Source of the DNA: CAVSIP01 sp963728075
Lineage (GTDB): Bacteria; Actinomycetota; Actinomycetes; JAFAQI01; DASSKL01
Assembly (NCBI GenBank): GCA_963728075.1
Contig: CAVSIP010000008.1
Span: 62,001-126,000, forward strand
Length of the DNA stretch: 64,000 nt
Direction of reading: 5' to 3'
The notes below the pieces were generated by a model, which worked only from the letters and a program-made list of their open reading frames with translations, searched no databases and had not been told where the DNA came from. The position numbers and the translations under genes are program-made. Of this stretch, positions 8,968-17,575 are shown piece after piece (position 1 is the first letter of the stretch; the number at the start of each line of letters is the position of its first letter).

Positions 8968-9609
8968 GTGACCCACGGATACGACGCCGCCCCGGTGGAT
9001 GCCGACGAGGCCGCCCTGCTCGAGCTGGCCACCCTGGCCCGCTCGCTCGTCGACGCCGTGGTCCGGACCCGCGTCCCCGCGGACCGGTTGCGCGAGGCCG
9101 GCGCCCTGCTGCGCCGCGCGGCAGACCTGCTGGGCGAGGAGCACCGCGAGACCGATGGGTTCGACTCCCGCCGCTACAACGCGGTCTCGGGTCTGGCCAA
9201 CCCGGTGGCGATCCCCGTGACACCGACCGTGGACGACGGCGGGTTGCGTGCGGAGGTCACGTTCCCGCAGGCGTACGAGGGGCCGCCCGGCTACGTGCAC
9301 GGCGGCATGCTCGCCATGGTGCTCGACCAGATGCTGGGTCACGCGAACGCGGTCGCGGCCGTCCCCGGGATGACCGCCCGGTTCACCGTCACCTACCGCC
9401 GGCCGACCCCGCTGTGCACGCCCACCACGGTCGAGGCGCGCAACATCAGCGCCGACGGCCGCAAGATCACCTCAGGCGGGCGGATCACCGTCGACGGGAA
9501 GACGACGGTCGAGGCGGAGGGGCTGTTCATCGTGCCGACGGCCGACCAGCGCTGGCAGCGGTTCCACGGAGCGCAGTCCGAGGCGGACGGGATCGGGCCG
9601 GAGCACTGA
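8968..9609 (+). CDS. PaaI-like hotdog thioesterase
   Basis: 213 aa, GTG start. An N-terminal ~80-residue helical extension precedes a single hotdog domain. The central helix signature is GPPGYVHGGMLAMVLDQMLG, with the HGG turn and the aspartate placed as catalytic residue in PaaI-type acyl-CoA thioesterases. TARFTVTYRRPTPL is the following conserved strand. It probably hydrolyses an acyl- or aryl-CoA. The gene stands alone and is convergent with infA. Confidence 0.88.
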   Translation: MTHGYDAAPVDADEAALLELATLARSLVDAVVRTRVPADRLREAGALLRRAADLLGEEHRETDGFDSRRYNAVSGLANPVAIPVTPTVDDGGLRAEVTFPQAYEGPPGYVHGGMLAMVLDQMLGHANAVAAVPGMTARFTVTYRRPTPLCTPTTVEARNISADGRKITSGGRITVDGKTTVEAEGLFIVPTADQRWQRFHGAQSEADGIGPEH

Positions 9610-9622
9610 TCCCTCCTGGCGC

Positions 9623-9841
9623 CTACTTGTGGCGGTAGACGATCCGGCCACGGGACAGGTCGTACGGGCTCAGCTCGACGACGACCCGGTCCTCGAGCAG
9701 CACGCGGATGTAGTGCCGGCGCATCCGGCCGGACAGGTGCGCCAGCACCTCGTGCCCGTTGTCCAGCGCCACGCGGAACATCGTGTTCGGCAACGCCTCG
9801 ACGACCGTGCCCTCGACCTCGATGGCATCGGCGCGTGGCAT
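9623..9841 (-). CDS. infA: Translation initiation factor IF-1, stand-alone gene
   Basis: 72 aa, an S1-type OB fold: IEVEGTVVEALPNTMFRV, HEVLAHLSGRMRRHYIRVL and VELSPYDLSRGRIVYRHK are all diagnostic. It binds the 30S A-site during initiation. AAAGGAA stands nine bases before the ATG. It is not beside rpmJ-rpsM-rpsK, where infA usually sits in Actinobacteria, so it may be a second copy. Differences from the usual sequence (MPRADAIEV start, LLEDRVV, final RHK) support a paralogue, but I cannot see the rest of the genome. Confidence 0.93.
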   Translation of the reverse strand: MPRADAIEVEGTVVEALPNTMFRVALDNGHEVLAHLSGRMRRHYIRVLLEDRVVVELSPYDLSRGRIVYRHK

Positions 9842-9997
9842 GGGCGTTCCTTTCCCTGTTCGTGACCCGGAAGACGTTCCGCTTCGGCCCTTCACCCTAC
9901 CCGGGGAGGCCGTGCGGCTCACCTCCGGCGGCGGCGGAGGCCCAACGACACGGGCCGCCGGGACCTTCGCCTCCCTGAGATGGACCTTGTTCGCACT

Positions 9998-10003
9998 TAC
10001 GGT
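9998..10003 (+). promoter_or_regulatory. TACGGT -10 box, leaderless transhydrogenase operon
   Basis: Seven bases separate TACGGT from the GTG at 10011 and no ribosome site is present, so the mRNA probably starts at or next to the start codon. Confidence 0.5.
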
Positions 10004-10010
10004 CGAAGCC

Positions 10011-11150
10011 GTGCGAGCAGTCGTGCTAACCGAGTCCATGCCGGGGGAGACCCGAGTTGCCGCGGTGCCGGACACCGTCGCCAAGCTCGTCGCCGCCGGC
10101 TTCGAAGTCGCGGTCGAGCGGGGCGCCGGAGCCGCCGCGTTCGTCGCGGATGACGCGTACGTCGAAGCAGGGGCGACGGTCGTCACCGACCGTGACGCCC
10201 TGCTGAAGGACGCGGACGTCCTCCTCTACGTGCAGCCGCCGGAGCCGGGCCTGATCGCCCGGCTGCGTCACGGTGCGGCCATGGTGGGGTTCCTTCCCCC
10301 GTGGTCCCACCCGGACGCGGTCCGTGCGGCCGCTGCAGCCGGGGTCACGGCGTACAGCCTCGACCTCGTCCCGCGGACCAGCCGCGCGCAGAGCATGGAC
10401 GCCCTGTCGTCCCAGGCCTTCGTGGCCGGGTACCGCGCGGTCGTCGTGGCCGCCGAGCGGCTGCCCAAGCTGTTCCCGATGGCCATGACCGCCGCGGGCA
10501 CCGTCCCGCCGGCCCGGGTGCTCGTGCTCGGTGCCGGGGTGGCCGGCCTGCAGGCGATCGCGACCGCGCGCCGGCTCGGCGCGGTGGTGGAGGCGTACGA
10601 CGTACGCGCCGCCGCCGCCGAGGAGGTGCGCAGCCTGGGCGCCACGTTCCTCGAGCTGCCGCTGGAGAGCCAGGAGGGCGCCGGCGGGTACGCGCGGGTG
10701 CAGTCCGAGGACTTCCTCGCCAAGCAGCGTGAGATGGTCGGTGACCACGTGGCCAAGGCCGACGCGGTCATCACCACCGCGGCCGTCCCCGGTCGGCGCG
10801 CGCCGCTGCTGGTCACCACCGCGATGGTGGAGCGGATGCGACCCGGCTCGGTCGTCGTCGACCTCGCCGCCGACGGCGGCGGGAACTGCGAGCTCACCGT
10901 CGCGGGCCGCGACGTCGTCCACGGCGCCGTGACGGTGGCCGGCCTGTCCAACCCGCCGGCGGCGATGCCGGCGCACGCCAGCATGTTGCTCGCGCGGAAC
11001 ATCGTGAGCCTGCTGCTCCTCGTCCACCACGAGGGCTCCGTCGCTCCGGATCCGGACGACGACATCGCCACGGGCTGCTGTGTGACCCACGACGGCTCCG
11101 TGGTCCACGAGGCGGCGCAGTCCGCCCTCGCAGAGGAGGTCACAGCATGA
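10011..11150 (+). CDS. pntAA: NAD(P) transhydrogenase alpha subunit, NAD-binding domain I
   Basis: 379 aa. Alanine-dehydrogenase/PNT fold: ESMPGETRVAAVPDTVAKL at the N-terminus, PKLFPMAMTAAGT, then the NAD-binding RVLVLGAGVAGLQAIATARR with GxGxxG, and ending with GNCELTVAGRD and IVSLLLL. It forms the peripheral NADH-binding part of the proton-translocating transhydrogenase. The start GTG at 10011 fits the family's VxxESxPGExRVA beginning; the frame is open upstream but without family sequence. It overlaps the next gene by 4 bp. In this split form the alpha subunit is two proteins, as in Rhodospirillum and many Actinobacteria. Confidence 0.94.
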   Translation: MRAVVLTESMPGETRVAAVPDTVAKLVAAGFEVAVERGAGAAAFVADDAYVEAGATVVTDRDALLKDADVLLYVQPPEPGLIARLRHGAAMVGFLPPWSHPDAVRAAAAAGVTAYSLDLVPRTSRAQSMDALSSQAFVAGYRAVVVAAERLPKLFPMAMTAAGTVPPARVLVLGAGVAGLQAIATARRLGAVVEAYDVRAAAAEEVRSLGATFLELPLESQEGAGGYARVQSEDFLAKQREMVGDHVAKADAVITTAAVPGRRAPLLVTTAMVERMRPGSVVVDLAADGGGNCELTVAGRDVVHGAVTVAGLSNPPAAMPAHASMLLARNIVSLLLLVHHEGSVAPDPDDDIATGCCVTHDGSVVHEAAQSALAEEVTA

Positions 11151-11530
11151 CGACCGTGGCCGCAGCGGTGACGACGAACGAGGTGGGCGGCATCGCGCTG
11201 CTGACGATCTTCGTGCTCGCCGTCTTCGTCGGTTTCGAGGTCATCTCCAAGGTGTCGAGCATCCTGCACACCCCGCTGATGTCCGGCGCGAACGCCATCC
11301 ACGGCGTGATCCTCGTCGGCGCGATGATCGTGCTGGGTACGGCGGACTCCGTCGGCGGCAAGCTGATCGGGTTCCTCGCGGTGGTGCTCGCGACCGTGAA
11401 CGCGGTCGGCGGCTTCGTGGTGACCGACCGGATGCTGGAGATGTTCAAGGGCCGCAAGCCCGCTGCCCGCAAGCAGGAGACCGTCCCGGGTGACGACCTC
11501 ATCCCGAGCCGGGACGAGGTGAAGGTGTGA
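11147..11530 (+). CDS. pntAB: NAD(P) transhydrogenase alpha subunit, membrane domain (part 2)
   Basis: 127 aa with three to four hydrophobic helices (about 14-32, 43-62, 68-90). VGFEVISKVSSILHTPLMSGANAIHGV is the conserved first part of membrane domain II. The charged C-terminal tail of ~30 residues is variable. ATGA overlap with the gene before and TGATG junction with pntB show tight coupling in one operon. Confidence 0.93.
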   Translation: MTTVAAAVTTNEVGGIALLTIFVLAVFVGFEVISKVSSILHTPLMSGANAIHGVILVGAMIVLGTADSVGGKLIGFLAVVLATVNAVGGFVVTDRMLEMFKGRKPAARKQETVPGDDLIPSRDEVKV

Positions 11531-12912
11531 TGACCAGGCTCGACGGGATCGACCTCGCCTACCTGGCGGCGGCGGTCTGCTTCATCATCGCCCTCAAGGG
11601 TCTGAGCTCCCCGAAGACCGCGCGCGCCGGCAACCTCGTCGGCGCGGCGGGGGCGACGCTCGCGGTCGGCACCACGTTCGCCGTGCCGGGCCTGACGAAC
11701 TTCGCCTGGATGGGCGCGGCGATCCTCACCGGCACCGCGATCGGCGTCCCGGCGGCGCGCGCGGTCAAGATGACGGCCATCCCGCAGATGGTGGCGGCGT
11801 TCAACGGCGTCGGCGGCGCGGCCGCGGCACTGGTGTCCGTGCTCGAGTTCAGCCGCGACTCCGGCAACGCCTCGGTCGGCACGGCCGCCGCGGTGGTCGC
11901 TTCCACGCTGATCGGCTCGGTGTCGTTCACCGGTAGCGCGATCACGTTTGCCAAGCTGCAGGAGCTCATGACCGGCCGTCCGGTCGTGCTGCCCGCTCAG
12001 CGGCAGCTGAACCTGCTGCTGTGGACGGGGGCCTTCGGCCTGGTGGCCGCGGTCCTGGTGACCGGCTCCATGCCCCTGCTGCTGGCGCTCGGCGGTGTCG
12101 CCCTCGTGCTGGGCGTGCTGTTCGTGCTCCCGGTTGCCGGCGCGGACGTCCCGGTCGTCATCTCGCTGCTGAACTCGTTCACCGGCCTCGCGGTGGCGGC
12201 GTCCGGTGCGGTGCTGCACAACACGCTGCTCATCGTCGCGGGCACACTGGTCGGCGCGTCCGGCACCCTGCTGACCCGGATGATGAGCCAGGCGATGGGC
12301 CGGTCGCTGACCAGCACGCTGTTCGGTGCGCTGACCGCGACTGCTGGTGCTGCCGCAGCGGCCGAGGACGGCGGCGACCGGACGGTGCGCAGTGGCACGG
12401 CCGAGGACGTGGCGGTCATGCTCGCCTACTCCCGCAAGGTCGTGCTGGTGCCGGGCTACGGCCTCGCGGTCGCGCAGGCGCAGCACGTCATCCACGAGCT
12501 GGCGTCCGAGCTTGAGTCCCGTGGGATCGAGGTGTCGTACGCCGTCCACCCGGTGGCCGGACGCATGCCGGGGCACATGAACGTGCTGCTCGCCGAGGCG
12601 AACGTGCCGTACGAGGAGCTGCACGAGCTCGAGCAGGTGAACCCGGAGTTCAGCCACACCGACGTCGCGCTCGTCGTCGGGGCGAACGACGTGGTGAACC
12701 CGTCCGCGCGCAGCGTGCCGGACAGCCCGATCTACGGCATGCCGATCCTCGATGTGGACCAGGCGCGCAACGTGGTGTTCCTCAAGCGGAGCATGCGGCC
12801 CGGTTTCGCCGGCATCGACAACCCGCTGCTCTACGACCCGAAGACCACGATGCTCTTCGGCGACGCGAAGGACTCGCTCACCGCGCTCGTCTCGGCGGTG
12901 AAGACCGTCTAG
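11530..12912 (+). CDS. pntB: NAD(P) transhydrogenase beta subunit
   Basis: 460 aa; ATG at 11530 in a TGATG junction, with an in-frame GTG three bases earlier as alternative. The first ~265 residues hold about eight membrane helices. The C-terminal domain III binds NADP: VVLVPGYGLAVAQAQHVIHEL and VGANDVVNPSAR, then YGMPILDVDQARNVVFLKRSM and a final LFGDAK. The complex uses the proton gradient to reduce NADP with NADH, feeding biosynthesis and redox defence. All three subunits are intact. Confidence 0.95.
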   Translation: MTRLDGIDLAYLAAAVCFIIALKGLSSPKTARAGNLVGAAGATLAVGTTFAVPGLTNFAWMGAAILTGTAIGVPAARAVKMTAIPQMVAAFNGVGGAAAALVSVLEFSRDSGNASVGTAAAVVASTLIGSVSFTGSAITFAKLQELMTGRPVVLPAQRQLNLLLWTGAFGLVAAVLVTGSMPLLLALGGVALVLGVLFVLPVAGADVPVVISLLNSFTGLAVAASGAVLHNTLLIVAGTLVGASGTLLTRMMSQAMGRSLTSTLFGALTATAGAAAAAEDGGDRTVRSGTAEDVAVMLAYSRKVVLVPGYGLAVAQAQHVIHELASELESRGIEVSYAVHPVAGRMPGHMNVLLAEANVPYEELHELEQVNPEFSHTDVALVVGANDVVNPSARSVPDSPIYGMPILDVDQARNVVFLKRSMRPGFAGIDNPLLYDPKTTMLFGDAKDSLTALVSAVKTV

Positions 12913-12915
12913 CGC

Positions 12916-13560
12916 TCAGTGCACCGCCTCAGCGGCGGCCAGGCCCAGCAGCTCGCGGGCCTGCGCCGCCGCTGTCGCGTGGTCGGCGACGAGCACGGCG
13001 GTCATGCCGACCGCGCGGGCGCCCTCGCACATCGCCGCGAAGTCGTCGAGGAACAGCGCCTCCTCGGGCTGCACGCCGAGCAGGTCGGTGACGTGCCGGT
13101 AGATCTCCGGCTGCGGCTTGCGCATGCCGACCTCGCACGAGTAGACGAGCGCGTCGAAGTCCTCGGCGTCGACGTCGTAGAGGGCGTGCAGCCCGGTGAA
13201 GATGTTCGACAGCACCGCCGTGCGCAGGCCGGCGGCGCGTACGTCCGCGAGCAGCCGGTGCATGTCTGCGTTGCGGCCGAGGCCGATGAGTGGCGTGGTG
13301 TCCGGGCGGAACAGGTCGCCGCCGCCGGGCGCGAGCTCCTCGAGATGGTCGACGAGCTCCTCGAGCGTCGCCTCGCCGCGCTCGCAGCGCACCACGATCG
13401 AGCCCTCCGCACCGCTCTGCAGTGGCTGCAGGACGTCCCGCAGCAGCCGGAGGTCCAGGTGCGGCCGTTCGGCGGAGAACCTGATCATCGCGTCGCGGTA
13501 CGGCTCGGTGAGCGTGCCGCCGTAGTCGAACACCACTGCCTTGTACGTCACGCCGTACAT
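12916..13560 (-). CDS. HAD-superfamily hydrolase
   Basis: 214 aa. Motif I is VVFDYGGTLTEP (nucleophile Asp; the usual second Asp is Gly, as in some phosphonatase/epoxide-hydrolase-like HADs). Motif II is TAVLSNIF, motif III lysine in GMRKPQPEIYRHV, motif IV LFLDDFAAMCEGAR. A cap domain lies between residues ~20 and 95. The missing second aspartate of DxD makes a plain phosphatase less certain; substrate unknown. It is convergent with pntB, three bases apart. Confidence 0.85.
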   Translation of the reverse strand: MYGVTYKAVVFDYGGTLTEPYRDAMIRFSAERPHLDLRLLRDVLQPLQSGAEGSIVVRCERGEATLEELVDHLEELAPGGGDLFRPDTTPLIGLGRNADMHRLLADVRAAGLRTAVLSNIFTGLHALYDVDAEDFDALVYSCEVGMRKPQPEIYRHVTDLLGVQPEEALFLDDFAAMCEGARAVGMTAVLVADHATAAAQARELLGLAAAEAVH

Positions 13561-13624
13561 CGTCGCTCAACCCGGCGCCCGTCGTGCCGATGAGACCTCA
13601 TCCGGCCTACGAGGGAGGTGCGTC

Positions 13625-13792
13625 ATGGAGGTCCCGATGCACGATGACGCGGTGCTCTACGTCACCGACGAGGAGCGGCGGCGGGCCGCGCTGGCGGTGT
13701 GCGCCCACGCCGCGAGCGCGGTCGAGGCGCGCACGCTGCTGGACATGCTGGGCCTGCTCGACGCGGTGAAGGTGACCCGCCTGTCCGCCTGA
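13625..13792 (+). CDS. Small helical protein, paralogue of the one at 29334-29507
   Basis: 55 aa with GGGAGG ten bases before the ATG. The core DEERRRAALAVCAHAASAVE followed by ARTLLDMLGLLDAVK matches DEELRRAALTVCGRANDVDE and ARDLLDALGLLDDLR of the gene at 29334-29507, without gaps. Two amphipathic helices are predicted, the second ending in LLD.LGLLD. I do not know a function; the pattern recalls small helical proteins also seen in actinophages, which is an impression only. It lies just before the adenylate cyclase gene. Confidence 0.75.
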   Translation: MEVPMHDDAVLYVTDEERRRAALAVCAHAASAVEARTLLDMLGLLDAVKVTRLSA

Positions 13793-13811
13793 GGGGTGCC
13801 ACACTGCTTCG

Positions 13812-14927
13812 GTGGAGCGGGGTGTCGACGACTACGTCACCGCCGGCCTGTACGACCCGGGAGCGCCTGGGGCGGACGACCGGCTCGCGCTCCTGCGCTA
13901 CCTGACCGAGCTCGGCTGCAGCATCGAGGAGATGGTCGACGCCGACCGGGCCGGTCGCCTGTTCGCGCTCGGCGGTGACCGGCTGGTGCGGCCCGGCCCG
14001 GCCCGGTACACGTTCGCCGAGGCGGCCGAGCGCGCCGGCCTGCCGCTCGCCGACGCGGCGGCCGCCTGCGCGGCGCTGGGCCTGTGGCAACCGCCGGAGG
14101 ACGTGCGCGCGCTGTCCGACGCCGACGTCGACGCGCTCGAGACCTGGCGCACGCTGCGGGACCGGATGGACCGGGAGGCGGCGCTCGGGCTGTCCCGGGT
14201 CATCGGCGCGGCTGCTGCCCGCGTCGCCGAGGCCGGTACCTCCCTCGCGCGCGCCCGGGTGCCCGAGACCAGCCTGGTCGAGACCGGCAGCGAGATCCGA
14301 ACCGGCCGGGCGTGGACCGAGCTGGCTGCCCTGGTGCCCGCCCTCGGTCGCCTCCTCGACCTCGCGTACCGGCGGCATGTCGACGTCACGCGGCGCTACT
14401 TCGAGCAGATGTCGCTCGCCCCCACCGCGCAGCTCGTCAGCGGGATCGGGTTCGTCGACCTGGCCGGCTTCACCGCGATGTCCCGGACGCTGCCGCTGGA
14501 GAAGCTCTCGCGCATCGTCAGCGAGTTCGAGGCGGTGTGCGCGGACGCCATCCACCACGGCGGCGGTCGCGTCGTGAAGTTCCTCGGCGACGGGGTCATG
14601 TACGTCGCGCCGACGCCCGCGCTCGTGGCCGGCATCGCCTGCCACCTGGTGGCGCACCCCCGTGGCACGGACGCCGGCCTGCAGGCGCGGGCCGGGGTCG
14701 CCGTGGGGGAGGTGCTCACCCAGGACGGGGACTACTTCGGCCCGCCGGTCAACCTCGCCGCCCGGCTGCTCGGCATTGCCGGCGCCGGCGAGGTGCTGGC
14801 CACGCGGGAGGTCGCCGACGTCCTGCGCTCGGCCGGGTGGACGCTGGCCGAGCTGCCCGAGCAGCCGCTGCGCGGCTTCGACGAGCCGGTCCACCCCGTG
14901 CGCATCGTCGAGCCGCCGCAGTCGTGA
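13812..14927 (+). CDS. Class III adenylate cyclase with Rv1264-like N-terminal regulatory domain
   Basis: 371 aa, GTG start six bases after a CACACT box. Residues 1-~190 form a helical domain beginning DDYVTAGLYDPGAPGADDR, the type found in pH-regulated mycobacterial cyclase Rv1264. The catalytic domain (~205-370) has both metal aspartates (D216 in GFVDLAGFTAMS, D260 in VVKFLGDGVMY), lysine K256 and D307 in the positions that select adenine, and N314/R318 in FGPPVNLAARL for transition-state binding. All catalytic residues are present, so it should make cAMP as a homodimer. It overlaps the next gene by 4 bp. Confidence 0.92.
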   Translation: MERGVDDYVTAGLYDPGAPGADDRLALLRYLTELGCSIEEMVDADRAGRLFALGGDRLVRPGPARYTFAEAAERAGLPLADAAAACAALGLWQPPEDVRALSDADVDALETWRTLRDRMDREAALGLSRVIGAAAARVAEAGTSLARARVPETSLVETGSEIRTGRAWTELAALVPALGRLLDLAYRRHVDVTRRYFEQMSLAPTAQLVSGIGFVDLAGFTAMSRTLPLEKLSRIVSEFEAVCADAIHHGGGRVVKFLGDGVMYVAPTPALVAGIACHLVAHPRGTDAGLQARAGVAVGEVLTQDGDYFGPPVNLAARLLGIAGAGEVLATREVADVLRSAGWTLAELPEQPLRGFDEPVHPVRIVEPPQS

Positions 14928-16189
14928 CCGGACGGCGGCGCGGTTCGCTCGACGCGGTGGAGCTGGCCGAGGCAGCGGTCTTCGCCGACCTCGCCATCGC
15001 CCTGCTCGCGGCGAGCTTCTTCCTGCCCTTCGGGCTGGTCTTCTTCATCGCCGCGATGGCGCCGTTCGGGGTCGTGGCCGCCAGGCGTCGCGCCCGGGCG
15101 GTGCTCGTCATGGCGTTCGTGTCGATCGTCCTGTCCGCGATCGTGCTCGGGCCCAGCGGGCCGGGGAACATGGCGCTGGACGCCGGCTGCGGTGCGGTCG
15201 TGGGCGCGGGGCTGCGCCGTGGGTGGCGGTCCCCGCGGATCGTGGCCTCGGGCACGCCGTTCGTGTGGGTGCCTGGGGCGGTCCTGACGCTCGGCAGCCT
15301 GGCGGTGTTCGACACCGCACGACACCTGGTCTTCGCGCAGATGCGGGCGGTCGCGGACGGGATGGGACGGCTGCTGCTCGGTGCCGAGTGGCCACGGCGG
15401 TTCGTCGACGCGGTCATCGACCACTGGGTGCTCGTCTTCGCACTGGGCGAGCTCGTCGTGGTGGTGACCTTCGTCGCCGCAGCGCTCGCGGTCACGCGCC
15501 CGCTCACCGGCCACCTGACGGCGGCGCTGCGCGATCCGATGCTGCTACCGCCCGACGGCCCCGGGACCGCCGTGGAGCCCGTACCCGTCCGCCTTCAGGC
15601 GGCGGCGTACCGCTATCCCGGTGCCGCCGCGGACGCCCTGCCCGCCCTGACGTACGAGATCCCGGCCGGCGGGCTGGTCGCGGTCGTCGGCCCCAACGGG
15701 GTCGGAAAGTCCACACTCGGCATGCTGCTGGCCGGGCTGCCGCCGACGTCCGGCCGGCTGGAGCGCCCCGGCGCGGCCGGCCTGGGGCACCGGGGCGGCA
15801 CGGCGGTGGTCGGCCAGCGGCCGGAGAGCCAGGTGCTCGGCGTCCGGGTCCGCGACGACGTGGTGTGGGGCCTGCCGCCGGGGGAGCACCCGGACGTGGA
15901 CGCTTTGCTGGTGGACGTCGGGCTGGGCGGCTTCGCCGAGCGGGAGACGGCCACGCTGTCCGGTGGTCAGCTGCAGCGGCTCGCGGTGGCCGGGGCGCTC
16001 GCCCGGCGCCCCCATCTGCTGGTCAGCGACGAGTCCACGTCGATGCTCGACCCGGAGGGCCGCGCCGCCGTCATGGACGTGCTCCGGCGGGTCGCCGACC
16101 GGGGTGTGACGGTCGTGCACATCACCCATCGGCCGGAGGACGTCAGCCTGGCCGACCGGGTGCTCTGGCTGGGCGGTGCACCGGAGTGA
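14924..16189 (+). CDS. ECF transporter fusion: membrane S-like domain plus ATPase
   Basis: 421 aa, GTG in the stop of the cyclase gene. Residues ~15-205 have five to six hydrophobic segments and look like a substrate-binding S component; residues ~220-421 are an ABC ATPase with Walker A GPNGVGKST, Q-loop VVGQRPESQ, signature LSGGQLQRLAVAGAL, Walker B LLVSDEST and switch histidine in VHITHR. In Walker B the expected catalytic Glu follows Asp (SDES). Together with the next two genes it forms a complete energy-coupling factor importer. The imported compound (vitamin or metal) cannot be told, as no biosynthetic gene or riboswitch is near. Confidence 0.85.
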   Translation: MTGRRRGSLDAVELAEAAVFADLAIALLAASFFLPFGLVFFIAAMAPFGVVAARRRARAVLVMAFVSIVLSAIVLGPSGPGNMALDAGCGAVVGAGLRRGWRSPRIVASGTPFVWVPGAVLTLGSLAVFDTARHLVFAQMRAVADGMGRLLLGAEWPRRFVDAVIDHWVLVFALGELVVVVTFVAAALAVTRPLTGHLTAALRDPMLLPPDGPGTAVEPVPVRLQAAAYRYPGAAADALPALTYEIPAGGLVAVVGPNGVGKSTLGMLLAGLPPTSGRLERPGAAGLGHRGGTAVVGQRPESQVLGVRVRDDVVWGLPPGEHPDVDALLVDVGLGGFAERETATLSGGQLQRLAVAGALARRPHLLVSDESTSMLDPEGRAAVMDVLRRVADRGVTVVHITHRPEDVSLADRVLWLGGAPE

Positions 16190-16818
16190 CGGTCCTCGTC
16201 GCGGCCGGGGTGGCCCACGTGTACGACCCGGGCACGCCCTGGGAGCACCAGGCGCTGCAGCGGGTCGACCTCACCGTGGCGGCGGGGGAGGGGGTGGCCG
16301 TCCACGGTCGCAACGGGTCGGGCAAGAGCACGCTGTTCTGGGTTCTCACCGGGGCGCTCGCGCCCACCGCGGGTCAGGTGCGCATCGAGGGCCGCCCCGC
16401 CGCAGCGGCCGCCGACCGGGTCGGGGCGTGCCTGCAGTCGGCGCGGCTGCAGCTGTTCGGCGCGACCGTACGCGACGACCTGCGCCTCGACCCTGCGCTC
16501 GGCGACGCCCGGGCCGCAACGGCGCTGGAGGCGGTCGGTCTTGCCCCGGAGGAGTACCTGCACCGCCGGGTCGACGAGCTCTCCGGCGGTGAGCAGCGGC
16601 TGGTCGCGCTCGCCGGCGCACTGGAGCGCCACCCCGCGCTGGTCGTGCTCGACGAGCCGTTCGCCGGTCTCGACCGGCCGCGCTCGCTGCAGCTCGTGGC
16701 CGCCCTGGAGCGGGCGCGAGGCACCGGCGTCGCGACGGTCGTGCTGACGCCGGACCCGGAAGAGGCGGCCCGATGCGGTCGCGTCGCCGAGCTGGTCGCG
16801 GGACGGCTCGCGTGCTGA
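16186..16818 (+). CDS. ECF transporter ATPase, second A component
   Basis: 210 aa; GTGA overlap with the fusion gene. Walker A HGRNGSGKST, Q-loop ACLQSARLQLFGATV (ECF ATPases share the phenylalanine-rich stretch after Q), signature ELSGGEQRLVALAGAL, Walker B LVVLDEPFAGLD. The switch histidine is absent at VVLTPDPEEA, so only the partner ATPase may hold a complete site on that face. It pairs with the fused ATPase of the preceding gene. Confidence 0.9.
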   Translation: MTVLVAAGVAHVYDPGTPWEHQALQRVDLTVAAGEGVAVHGRNGSGKSTLFWVLTGALAPTAGQVRIEGRPAAAAADRVGACLQSARLQLFGATVRDDLRLDPALGDARAATALEAVGLAPEEYLHRRVDELSGGEQRLVALAGALERHPALVVLDEPFAGLDRPRSLQLVAALERARGTGVATVVLTPDPEEAARCGRVAELVAGRLAC

Positions 16819-17555
16819 CCGCGGCGCAGGTGCTCCGGCACGTGCCGGGCACGTCCCCGGTGCACCGGATGTGGGCGGGCACCAAGATCGCCGTACTGGT
16901 GGCGCTCGGCCTCACCGTCGCCGCCGTACCGACCTGGCCGGTGGAGCTGGCGACGCTCGCGGTCCTCGGCACCGGGGCCGCAGCGGCGCGCCTGCCCTGG
17001 CACTGGCTGCCCCGCCCGCCGCGCTGGCTCGTCCTGGTCACCGCGGTCCCGATCGTCGTCGGGTCGCTCCCGGGCGGTGACCCGTACGGGTTCGGCGGCC
17101 TGCTCACGATGCTGCGTGGCACCGGGGTCGCGCTGCTGTTCCTGGTGGCGGCGCTGCTGCTCGCCGCCACCACCCGGACGGCCGAGCTGGCGCCCGCGCT
17201 GGCCGCGCTGATGCGCCCCGCCCGTCCGCTGCGGCTGCCCGTCGACGACGTCGTCCTGGTCTCCGCACTGGCCGTACGCAGCCTGCCGCTGCTCGTCGAC
17301 GAGCTCGGGACGGCGTTCGCGGCGTGGCGGCTGCGGGTGCCCGCCCACGAGCGGCGGCGGGCACGGTCGTGGGCGCGGTTCGTGCTCACCGCCGTCAGCG
17401 CCGCGACCCGCAGGGCGCGTGAGCTCGCGGAGGCGATGCAGACGCGCGGGGGCCCGGCCGTGCCGCCCGCAGAAGGGGTCCGGCTGGGGCTCGCCGACCT
17501 GGTGGCCCTGGCCCTGGCGGCCGGCGTCGTCGCGGTCGCCGTGGTCGGGCTGTGA
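16812..17555 (+). CDS. ECF transporter transmembrane T component
   Basis: 247 aa, GTG start 7 bp inside the preceding gene. HRMWAGTKIAVLVALGLTVA is the usual N-terminus of EcfT/CbiQ proteins, followed by four to five hydrophobic segments. The cytoplasmic coupling region has the two short Ala-Arg-Gly type motifs (ARELAEAMQTRG near residue 215 and AAWRLRVPAHERRRARSW near 180) that contact the ATPases. It completes the S-A, A, T set. Confidence 0.88.
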   Translation: MLTAAQVLRHVPGTSPVHRMWAGTKIAVLVALGLTVAAVPTWPVELATLAVLGTGAAAARLPWHWLPRPPRWLVLVTAVPIVVGSLPGGDPYGFGGLLTMLRGTGVALLFLVAALLLAATTRTAELAPALAALMRPARPLRLPVDDVVLVSALAVRSLPLLVDELGTAFAAWRLRVPAHERRRARSWARFVLTAVSAATRRARELAEAMQTRGGPAVPPAEGVRLGLADLVALALAAGVVAVAVVGL

Positions 17556-17562
17556 GCAGCGC

Positions 17563-17568
17563 TACAGT
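17563..17568 (+). promoter_or_regulatory. TACAGT -10 box, leaderless start of HD-domain gene
   Basis: Seven bases before ATG 17576; no ribosome site. It lies just after the EcfT stop, so the HD gene may have its own promoter. Confidence 0.5.
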
Positions 17569-17575
17569 CGGGCGC

